From: a bacterium
GTDB taxonomy: Bacteria; Myxococcota_A; Bradymonadia; UBA7976; UBA1532
NCBI GenBank assembly: GCA_030426085.1
Contig: JAUHYW010000009.1
Coordinates: forward strand, 124,001-188,000
Length of the DNA: 64,000 bases
Direction of reading: 5' to 3'
The position numbers and the translations under genes were made by a program. The notes under the pieces are model-generated. The model was given only the letters and a program-made list of their open reading frames with translations, made no database searches and was not told the origin of the DNA. This document shows, one piece after another, positions 22,343-29,384 of the stretch; position 1 is the stretch's first letter; each line of letters opens with the position of its first letter.

Positions 22343-22623
22343 CCGACCGCCCCGCCGGCGCACGACACATGGTCGACGATGCCCACGATGGCGCTGCGGA
22401 TGGGCAGCACCTTCGCCCCGAAGAGCTGGCGGATGCCGTTGCCCTCGGTGAGCACGAGCACCACGTCCCCCGGGCCGGCCTGAGCCCGGTCGACGGCGAT
22501 CATCTGCCCGCCCATCGGCTGCCCGTCGGGGGCGAGGGGCTGGCACAGCATGATCTTCTGCCCCTCATAGGCGGGGTGCTTGACCGTCGCGACGACGGTG
22601 CCGATCACCCGAGCGAGACGCAT
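22339..22623 (-). CDS. EutN/CcmL-family microcompartment vertex protein (second copy)
   Basis: A 94-residue pentamer-forming shell protein of the EutN/CcmL (BMC-P) family. It has the start MRLARVIGTVVATVK, the GQKIMLCQPL strand and the conserved VLVLTEGNGIRQLFG block, ending in SAIVGIVDHV. Such proteins cap the vertices of bacterial microcompartments. It overlaps the upstream EutN gene by 19 bases and the downstream aldolase by four. The two EutN copies are clearly paralogous but diverged. Confidence 0.93.
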   Translation of the reverse strand: MRLARVIGTVVATVKHPAYEGQKIMLCQPLAPDGQPMGGQMIAVDRAQAGPGDVVLVLTEGNGIRQLFGAKVLPIRSAIVGIVDHVSCAGGAVG

Positions 22624-22898
22624 GACGGATCGACCTGCACGTCGACCTGATCGACGACGCCCACGATGGCGGCGTCGACCGGGACGAAGGTGGGCTCGAG
22701 GGCGAGGGCCGCCTCGCGGCTGCCGACGAGGAAGACGGTGTCACCGGGCCCGGCCTGGGTGGCGTCGACGGCGGCGTGGGGCGCGCCCGCCGGGCTGCCG
22801 TCGTCGGCGATGGGCTGCACGATGAGGATGCGATAGCCCTCGAGCCCCTCGTACTTGACGGTGGCGACCACGGTGCCGATGACGCGTCCGAGATACAT
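22605..22898 (-). CDS. EutN/CcmL-family microcompartment vertex protein (first copy)
   Basis: A 97-residue member of the same BMC-P family (MYLGRVIGTVVATVKYEG, TVFLVGSREAALAL, AAIVGVVDQVDV). It is the first gene of the operon, and no Shine-Dalgarno sequence is evident before ATG 22898. The G-x-G-N/S motif that lines the pentamer pore is changed to VGSREAA. No BMC-H or BMC-T hexamer gene is in the window, so shell partners must be elsewhere or the operon is a remnant. Confidence 0.9.
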   Translation of the reverse strand: MYLGRVIGTVVATVKYEGLEGYRILIVQPIADDGSPAGAPHAAVDATQAGPGDTVFLVGSREAALALEPTFVPVDAAIVGVVDQVDVQVDPSCVSLG

Positions 22899-22947
22899 AG
22901 CGGCCGCACTGTAGCCGCCCCGCGCCCGGGGAGCAACGGCCCTCGCG

Positions 22948-22983
22948 GCGGGGCGTGCCCCGGGCGCCCGGGGCACGCCCCGC
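22948..22983. repeat. 36-bp perfect palindrome
   Basis: Two 18-base arms with no spacer read as exact reverse complements (centre at 22965/22966, core GGGCGTGCCCCGGGC and its complement). It sits between the promoter side of the EutN operon and the minisatellite, and its right end overlaps the first repeat unit. It could form a cruciform or a strong RNA hairpin. Confidence 0.85.
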
Positions 22984-23268
22984 GACGCCTCGCAGCCTCG
23001 ATCCGCCGCGTCGGAGAGGCCCCGCGACGTCTCGCAGCCTCGATCCGCCGCGTCGGGAAGACCCCGCGACGTCTCGCGACCCCGTCCCCGCGCGTCGGGA
23101 AGACCCCGCGACGTCTCGCGACCCCGTCCCCGCGCGTCGGGAAGACCCCGCGACTTCTCGCGACCCCGTCCCCGCGCGTCGGGAAGACCCCGCGACTTCT
23201 CGCGACCCCGTCCCCGCGCGTCGGGAAGACCCCCGCGACATCTCGCGACCCCGTCCGGCGCCTCGGGA
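22975..23268. repeat. Minisatellite, seven units of 42 bp
   Basis: Tandem units start at 22975, 23017, 23059, 23101, 23143, 23185 and 23227, exactly 42 bases apart. The core reads CCCGCGACTTCTCGCG plus a CGCGTCGGGA end. Units 3-6 are nearly identical, while the first two carry a CTCGATCCGCC variant. There are no spacers, so this is not a CRISPR array. Because 42 is a multiple of three, open frames run through it, but none has a credible start or codon pattern. Confidence 0.9.
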
Positions 23269-23532
23269 AGCCCTGTACAACGCGTCGCATACCCTCTCCC
23301 CACACCTCGGGGAGCCCTGTGCAACGTGTCGCATACCCCTTCCCCACACCTCGGGGAGCCCTGTGCAACGCATCGCATACCCCTTCCCCGCGCCTCGGGA
23401 AGCCCTGTGCAACGCGTCGCATACCCCCTCCCCGCGCCTCGGGAAGCCCTGTGCAACGCGTCGCATACCCCCTCCCCGCGCCTCGGGGAGCCCTATGCAA
23501 CGCGCCGCAGACCCCGGGTGCGGCCTACGTGA
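23269..23532. repeat. Minisatellite, six units of 44 bp, continuous with the 42-bp array
   Basis: Units start at 23269, 23313, 23357, 23401, 23445 and 23489, exactly 44 bases apart, with the core CCCTGTGCAACGCGTCGCAT. The part CCCCGCGCCTCGGGA matches the end of the 42-bp unit, so the two arrays share an ancestor and the period changed by two bases at the junction. The array ends 48 bases before the AAA+ gene start, and no other gene is seen in the 22899-23579 gap. Confidence 0.9.
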
Positions 23533-23579
23533 TTCGCCGTATGCGCCCGGGCGAGGCGATGATCGGTTACCCTGCCCCC

Positions 23580-25658
23580 ATGACCGACCCCCACGATCCG
23601 ACGGCCCACCGGACCGCGCTGGTCGCGCGCTGCCGGCTGCTGCTCCAGCGGCACCTGCGGCGGCACTGGTTCCGGGCGATCGACCCGGCGCACGTCGGCG
23701 AGCGCTTCGCGGCGCTGGACGAGGCCCGGATGGTCCTGCTCGGCGAGATGATCGAGCCCCCGATGGCCCTGCCCCCCGCCGCGGCCCTGGACGCCGCTCT
23801 GTCGGCCAGCCGCGCATCCGACGCCGACGCCCCGGCGCTCGCCGCGCTGGCCCGGCTGGGGCTGGACGCCGAGGCCGGCGAGCTGCTGCTGGTGACCGCG
23901 GCCCTCCAGAGCACGCCCCCGCTGCTGCGCATGGTCGGCCCGGCGATGGGCGAGGTCGCCGCCCGGCAGCCGACGGCGGGCTTCTTGATCGAGCTGTGCG
24001 CCGACGACCCCGAGCACGCCGCCCGCCTGGAGCGGGCCCTGGGCCCCGACTGGCCCCTGCGCCGGCTGCGGCTGCTGCGGCTGGGCGACGATCGCCGCTG
24101 GCGGCCCCATCCGCCGCCGCTGATGCGCCCGGCGCTGGCGGCGGCCTCGGTGGAGCGGCTGCTGGCCGGGCGGCCCCCGTTCGGCGACGACTGGCCGCAA
24201 GGCGCGCTGGCGGTCGAGGTCGAGGGGCCGCCGCCGGACGCGGTGATCGCCGCCGATCGGGCCCGGCTGGGGCGGCTGCTCGACGGGGTGGCCCGGGACG
24301 GCGAGGCGGTGATCCTGATCGGCGAGCGGGGCAGCGGGCGGCGCACGGCGGCCCGGGCCCACGCGCTGGCGGCGGGGCGGGTGCTGCTCAACGTCGATCC
24401 GGCGGCGCTGCCGGCGGACGCGGCCGGCTTCGAGGAGGCCCTGGGCGCCCTGCTGCGCGACGCCCGGCTGGCCGATGGGGTGGTCTTCGCCCGCTTCGAT
24501 CGGCTGCGGGCGGATGATGGGCGGATCGCGGTCCTGGCCCGGCTGCTGCGCACGATGGCCCCCCCGCTGGTGCTGGCGGCGAGCGCCGAGAGCGCGCCCC
24601 GGCTGACGGCGGCGCTGCCCCGGCTGGCGACGGCGCAGATGCAGGCCGACGACGGCGAGACCCGCCGCGCGCTCTACGCCCGGCTGCTGGTGCAGAACGC
24701 GTTCGCCCTGAGCCGGCGGCAGCTCACCCGGCTGGTGGACAGCTACCGGCTGACCCCTGGCGATCTGGATCGGGCCCTGCGCGATGTGCGGGCCGAGCAC
24801 GCCGGCCCCGAGCTGGATCGGCCGGCCTTCGATCGGGCGGTCCGGGCCCGGGTGCGGAGCCGGCTGAGCGATCTGGCGACGAGCATCACCACCGCCCAGC
24901 GCTGGGATGATCTGGTGGTCGGCGACGAGCTGCGGGGCCGCATCGAGGAGGTCGTGGCCCACGCCCGCCACCGGACCGAGGTCTTCGAGGAGTGGGGCTT
25001 CTCGGGCAAGGTCGGCGGCCGGGGGCGGGGGCTGTCGTGCCTGTTCAGCGGGCCGCCGGGCACCGGCAAGACGATGACCGCGACCCTCATCGGGCAGGCG
25101 CTGGGGCTCGAGGTCTTCCTCGTCGATCTGTCGCGGGTGGTCGACAAGTACGTCGGCGAGACCGAGAAGAACCTCGCCCGCCTGTTCGACGAGGCCAGCC
25201 GGGCGCCGGTGGTGCTGCTGTTCGACGAGGCCGACAGCCTGTTCGCGACCCGCACCGAGGTCCAGAGCAGCAACGATCGCTACGCCAACCTCGAGGTGAA
25301 CTTCCTGCTCCAGCGCATGGAGCGCTTCGAGGGCATCTCCATCCTGACGACGAACCGCGAGACGGCGATCGATCCGGCGTTCAAGCGGCGGCTGCGCTTC
25401 CGGCTGCACTTCGATCCGCCGGACGCCGCCCAGCGGGCGCGCCTGTGGCGGGCGATGGTGCCCCCCGGCTGCCGCATCGCGGCCGACGTCGACTGGCAGG
25501 CCCTGGCCGAGCGGTGGGAGATGACCGGGGCCCTCATCCGCAACGCGATGCTGCGGGCGGCCTTCCTCGCGGCAGCCCGGCAGGCGGTGCTCGACGAGCG
25601 CCTCATCCGGGAGGCGGCCCGCTCGGAGCTGATGGAGATGGGCCGCCTGGGCGGCTGA
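23580..25658 (+). CDS. AAA+ ATPase with a degenerate N-terminal and an intact C-terminal ATPase module
   Basis: A 692-residue protein. An N-terminal helical region (about 1-220) is followed by a first nucleotide-binding-like module whose P-loop reads GERGSGRRT, with arginine where lysine is expected. A classical AAA module (about 440-640) follows, with Walker A SGPPGTGKT, a pore-like VDKYVGETEKN segment, Walker B VVLLFDEADSLF and arginine finger region FKRRLRFRLHF. The C-terminal module resembles the AAA ATPases that remodel or disassemble complexes. Substrate unknown. Start ATG 23580 is chosen; ATG 23559 is an alternative. Its 3' end overlaps the convergent kinase gene by 56 bases, an unusually long convergent overlap. 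Confidence 0.85.
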   Translation: MTDPHDPTAHRTALVARCRLLLQRHLRRHWFRAIDPAHVGERFAALDEARMVLLGEMIEPPMALPPAAALDAALSASRASDADAPALAALARLGLDAEAGELLLVTAALQSTPPLLRMVGPAMGEVAARQPTAGFLIELCADDPEHAARLERALGPDWPLRRLRLLRLGDDRRWRPHPPPLMRPALAAASVERLLAGRPPFGDDWPQGALAVEVEGPPPDAVIAADRARLGRLLDGVARDGEAVILIGERGSGRRTAARAHALAAGRVLLNVDPAALPADAAGFEEALGALLRDARLADGVVFARFDRLRADDGRIAVLARLLRTMAPPLVLAASAESAPRLTAALPRLATAQMQADDGETRRALYARLLVQNAFALSRRQLTRLVDSYRLTPGDLDRALRDVRAEHAGPELDRPAFDRAVRARVRSRLSDLATSITTAQRWDDLVVGDELRGRIEEVVAHARHRTEVFEEWGFSGKVGGRGRGLSCLFSGPPGTGKTMTATLIGQALGLEVFLVDLSRVVDKYVGETEKNLARLFDEASRAPVVLLFDEADSLFATRTEVQSSNDRYANLEVNFLLQRMERFEGISILTTNRETAIDPAFKRRLRFRLHFDPPDAAQRARLWRAMVPPGCRIAADVDWQALAERWEMTGALIRNAMLRAAFLAAARQAVLDERLIREAARSELMEMGRLGG

Positions 25659-27486
25659 GGCGGCGCTCCCGGACGAGCGACAGCCACACCAGCGTGCCGC
25701 AGATCACGAAGTTGTTGATCGAGGTCAGCGCCATGATCCACGCCGGGCGCCAGGCCCCGAGGCCGAAGGTCACCCCGGCCCCGATGACGATCGGCCAGGC
25801 CCGGGTCTCGACGCCGATGGCGACCATGACCGCGAGGATGCCCACGATCAGGAGCTGCAAGGCGTAGATCTGGCGGGGGTCGACGCCCCGGTGGTGGCCC
25901 CACAGCTCGATGCCGGCGAAGACGAAGGTCGCCACGAACCACGCCAGCAGCAGCAGCCGGTTGGGCACGGTGCTCAGCAGGCTGCGCCGGCGCACGAACA
26001 GCAGCACCACCATCAGCGCGCCCAGCCCGAAGTTGCCCAGCGCGACGGTGTCGAGCGGCGGGACCTCGCCCCGCGCAGCCGAGATCGCCGGCAGCGCAAC
26101 CCACAAGGCGCCCAGGACCAGGGCCATCCAGCCCCGCAGGTGGCGGCCGATACCGGGGTCGCGCCGCTCGAGGTCGGCCTGCCGCCGGGCGAGGTCGAGG
26201 CGGGCGGTGGCGATGGCGGCGGCCAGCGCCTGCCGCAGCGGCAGCTCGATGCGGGTCCCGGGCAGGGCCAGCCGCCGCTCGGCGCCGTCGGGGTCGCCGT
26301 CGGCGAGCGCGATGCGGGCCATGGCCACCGCCGCCCGCCCCCGCAGGTCGTCGACCGCCGAGTCGGGCAGCAGCGCCTCGATCTGGGTCAGCGAGGCCCG
26401 GATGGCTTCGAACTCGGCCTCGATCAGCGCCCGGGCCGGCCCCTGCCCCACCGCGGCCTCGAGCCGGGCCACCCGCCGGGCGGCCTCGGCCAGCACCCGC
26501 CGGGCGGGGCGCTGCTCGATCCACCGGCGGATCTGCTCGGCGAAGGCGGCCACGGTCGGCGGGCGGTCGGCGGGCGCGTGGCTCAGCGCGGCCCGGCACA
26601 GCGCGGCCAGGTCGGGGTCGACGGCGGCGGGCAGCGGCTCGATCTGCCCCCGGGAGGCGGCCACCAGCATCGCCATCGGGGTGCGGCCCTGGTTCGGTGT
26701 GCGCCCGGACAGGATCTCGTACAGCGTGGCGCCGAGCAGGAAGACGTCGGTGGCCGGCCCCTGGAGGTCGGTCATGCCCGCGGCCTGCTCGGGGGCCATG
26801 TAGCTCGGGGTGCCGGCCGCGCCGCTCTGGCCCTTCAGCCGGGGGATGCGGGGGTCGGCGGCGTCGTCGAGGGTGGCGGCGACGCCCCAGTCGAGCAGGT
26901 AGACCTCGCCGAAGGCCCCCACCATGACGTTGTCCGGCTTGATGTCCCGGTGGATGACGCCCCGGGCGTGGGCGAAGCTCAGCGCCTCGGCCACCCGCAG
27001 CCAGATCCGCAGGTGCTCGGCGAGCTGCTCGTCGCCGCGGGTCTCGGGCGTCTGCCCGGCCAGCAGCGCGGTCCAGCTCTGGCCTTCGATGCGCTTGAGC
27101 ACCAGCCGGGGGCGGCCCTCGGCGTCGAGGTCGAGCGCGTGCACCGGCACGATGCCCGGGTGCTCGAGCTGCCCGGTGACCACCGCCTCGGCCACCATCG
27201 CCGCGACCGCGGGGTCGCCGGGCGCGCCGTCGGGCACCTTGACCGCCACGGTGCGCCCCAGCGCGGCCTGCTCGGCGGCGTAGACGGTGCCCATGCCGCC
27301 CCGGCCGAGCACGCCGCCGAGCTTCAGCGGCTCGTCGACCCGCAGCCCGTCCAGCGCGTCGGTCAGCGGCGCGGCCCGGGTCGGGCGCATGGTCTGCCGC
27401 CCGGGGGCGGTGGCCGGCGCGGTGGCGTCGGCCGGGAGCGTCGGCGGCAGCGCGGTCGGCGGCAGGGGGTTCGGGGGGTCGCTCAT
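25603..27486 (-). CDS. Membrane-anchored Ser/Thr protein kinase (paralogue A)
   Basis: A 627-residue Hanks-type kinase. A Pro/Ala/Thr-rich N-terminus (1-45) precedes the kinase domain (about 55-330): glycine loop LGRGGMGTVY, VAVK lysine, HRDIKPDN catalytic loop, DWG in place of DFG, GTPSYMAPEQ activation segment. Then comes an Arg/Ala/Glu-rich helical region (about 335-460), then about six hydrophobic segments that form a C-terminal membrane domain. It is active by motif. The start ATG lies in the stop of the paralogue upstream (ATGA), so both come from one transcript. Its 3' end overlaps the convergent AAA+ gene by 56 bases. Confidence 0.9.
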   Translation of the reverse strand: MSDPPNPLPPTALPPTLPADATAPATAPGRQTMRPTRAAPLTDALDGLRVDEPLKLGGVLGRGGMGTVYAAEQAALGRTVAVKVPDGAPGDPAVAAMVAEAVVTGQLEHPGIVPVHALDLDAEGRPRLVLKRIEGQSWTALLAGQTPETRGDEQLAEHLRIWLRVAEALSFAHARGVIHRDIKPDNVMVGAFGEVYLLDWGVAATLDDAADPRIPRLKGQSGAAGTPSYMAPEQAAGMTDLQGPATDVFLLGATLYEILSGRTPNQGRTPMAMLVAASRGQIEPLPAAVDPDLAALCRAALSHAPADRPPTVAAFAEQIRRWIEQRPARRVLAEAARRVARLEAAVGQGPARALIEAEFEAIRASLTQIEALLPDSAVDDLRGRAAVAMARIALADGDPDGAERRLALPGTRIELPLRQALAAAIATARLDLARRQADLERRDPGIGRHLRGWMALVLGALWVALPAISAARGEVPPLDTVALGNFGLGALMVVLLFVRRRSLLSTVPNRLLLLAWFVATFVFAGIELWGHHRGVDPRQIYALQLLIVGILAVMVAIGVETRAWPIVIGAGVTFGLGAWRPAWIMALTSINNFVICGTLVWLSLVRERRLSRPGGPSPSAPSGPPPG

Positions 27487-29306
27487 GGGGCCTCGCGCGG
27501 GGCGCCCTTCAAGGTGACGGCGACCACCAGCAGGATCAGCGCGAAGTTGTTGACCGCGGTGACGGTCATGATCGCGTCGGGCACCCCGGCGGCGACGGCG
27601 AACGCGGCCAGCGGCACGCCGACGACGGGCAGCAGGCGGGGTTCGGTGCCGACGCCGATGATCGCGACGGCGGCCGCGACGAAGAGGAAGTGCAGCACGT
27701 AGACCGTCGTCGGGTCGAGGCCCCGCTCCAGGGCCCACAGGTCCATCACCGCGAGGCCGAACGACGGCAGCATGCAGGCCAGGAGCACCAGCCGGTTGGG
27801 CACGGTGCGCCCCAGGTGGCGCCAGCGCAGGGCGAAGAAGCCCACGATCAGCGCCCCGACGAGCGCGTTGCCGACGCAGACCGCCTCGAGCGTGGGCACG
27901 GTGCCGGTCAGGGCGTTGAGCAGCGGTCCGGCCACCCACAGCGCGCCGAACGCGCCCATGCCGAGGCCCCGCAGGCGGCGGCCGGCGTCGGGGTCGTGGC
28001 GCTCGGCTTCGGCCCGGCGCTCGGCCCGGGCCCGGTGGGCCTCGGCGATCGCGGCGTCGAGGGTCTGCCGGGTCGCGGGGTCGATCTCGGCGCCGGGCAG
28101 CGCGAGGCGGCGCTCGGCGGCGTCGGGGTCGTCGTCGGCCAGCAGGATCCGGGCGATGGCCACCGCCGCCCGCCCCCGCAGCGGGCCCACCGCGTCGGCC
28201 GGCAGCAGCGGCTCGATGCGGGCCACCGACGAGCGGATGGTTTCGAACGCGGCCTCGTGCATCACCCGCGGGCCTTCGCCGGCGGCGGCGGCGGCCTCGA
28301 GCCGGTCGACCTGCCGCCCGACCTCGTCGAGCAGGCGCAGCGCCGGCCGCTGCTCGATCCACCGCTCGACCCGCCGGGCGAAGGCCCGCACCGAGGGCGG
28401 GCGGTCGGCGGGGTCGAGCGCGAGGCCCTGCATGCACAGCGCGGCGAGGCGGGGGTCGACGGTGGCGGGCAGCGGGGCGATGCGGCCTTCGGCGGCGGCG
28501 GCCCACAGTTCGAATACGGTCGCCCCGGGCCACACCGAGCGGCCGCAGAGCACCGCGTACAGCGTCGCCGCCAGCAGGAAGACGTCCGAGGCCGGGCCCT
28601 GGGCGTCCACCCGGCCGGTGACCTGCTCGGGGGGCATGTAGCGGGGGGTGCCGGCGGTGGCGTTGTGCGGGCCCAGCCGGGGGATGCGGGGGTCGGCGCC
28701 GGGGTCGACGGTCACCGCGATGCCCCAGTCGAGCAGGTAGACCTCGCCGAAGCCGCCCACCATCACGTTGTCCGGCTTGATGTCCCGGTGGATGATGCCT
28801 CGGGCGTGGGCGAAGTCGACCGCCTCGCAGACGCGCAGCCAGATGCGGAGGTGCTCGGCGAGGCGGGCGTCGTCGGGCGCGCCCCCCGGCTCGGCGGCGA
28901 GCAGCGCGCCCCAGCTCTGGCCTTCGATGCGCTCGAGCACCATGCGCGGGCGGCCGTCGTCGTCGAGCTCGAGGGCGTGCACCGGCACGATGCCCGGGTG
29001 GCCGAGCTGCCCGGTGACCACCGCCTCGGCCACCATCGCCGCGACGCGCCTGTCGCCCGGCCCGGGCACCTTGACCGCCACGGTGCGCCCCAGCGCCGAC
29101 TGGGTCGCGGCGTAGATCGTGCTCATGCCGCCCCGGCCGATGATCCCGCCCAGCTCGAGGCCGCCGTCGCGCAGGGCGTCGAGCAGCGCCCCGGTGGGCG
29201 GGCCGCCGTCGGGGGTGAGGGTGTCGGGGCGCAGGGTGTCGTGGATCGCGGTGGGGTCGTCGACCGGGATCGGAGGGGGCCCGGGGGGGCGGGGGCGCCC
29301 GCTCAC
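27483..29306 (-). CDS. Membrane-anchored Ser/Thr protein kinase (paralogue B)
   Basis: A 607-residue protein colinear with the next kinase: Pro-rich N-terminus, kinase domain with IGRGGMSTIY, VAVK, HRDIKPDN, DWG and GTPRYMPPEQ, helical linker, then about six hydrophobic helices. The membrane regions share the phrases VPNRLVLLA and NNFAL/NNFVI, so the two genes arose by tandem duplication. GTG 29306 is the start. Having a large C-terminal polytopic region rather than a single TM helix plus PASTA domains separates these kinases from PknB-type peptidoglycan sensors. The signal they read is unknown. Confidence 0.9.
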   Translation of the reverse strand: MSGRPRPPGPPPIPVDDPTAIHDTLRPDTLTPDGGPPTGALLDALRDGGLELGGIIGRGGMSTIYAATQSALGRTVAVKVPGPGDRRVAAMVAEAVVTGQLGHPGIVPVHALELDDDGRPRMVLERIEGQSWGALLAAEPGGAPDDARLAEHLRIWLRVCEAVDFAHARGIIHRDIKPDNVMVGGFGEVYLLDWGIAVTVDPGADPRIPRLGPHNATAGTPRYMPPEQVTGRVDAQGPASDVFLLAATLYAVLCGRSVWPGATVFELWAAAAEGRIAPLPATVDPRLAALCMQGLALDPADRPPSVRAFARRVERWIEQRPALRLLDEVGRQVDRLEAAAAAGEGPRVMHEAAFETIRSSVARIEPLLPADAVGPLRGRAAVAIARILLADDDPDAAERRLALPGAEIDPATRQTLDAAIAEAHRARAERRAEAERHDPDAGRRLRGLGMGAFGALWVAGPLLNALTGTVPTLEAVCVGNALVGALIVGFFALRWRHLGRTVPNRLVLLACMLPSFGLAVMDLWALERGLDPTTVYVLHFLFVAAAVAIIGVGTEPRLLPVVGVPLAAFAVAAGVPDAIMTVTAVNNFALILLVVAVTLKGAPREAP

Positions 29307-29384
29307 GGGGCGGCCGGGCCGGCGATCGGGCTGGATGTGCTCACGCTCCCCCTCGACGCCGGACCGGCGGCTGCGCTCAGGCCC

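Noticed and set aside
21536-22898. Complete bacterial microcompartment locus
   Set aside because: Only vertex proteins and an aldolase are present; hexameric shell, aldehyde dehydrogenase and signature enzyme genes are missing.
22605-23456. Minus-strand open frames through the minisatellite (fused to the EutN gene)
   Set aside because: They arise because the 42-bp period is divisible by three; the protein is a repeat artefact, and the EutN start at 22898 is a better start for the operon.
22975-23532. CRISPR-like array
   Set aside because: Repeats are contiguous with no unique spacers, and the period is 42/44 bp of one repeat sequence only.
23580-25658. AAA+ ATPase as part of a contractile injection system
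   Set aside because: No sheath, tube, baseplate or spike genes are in the window.
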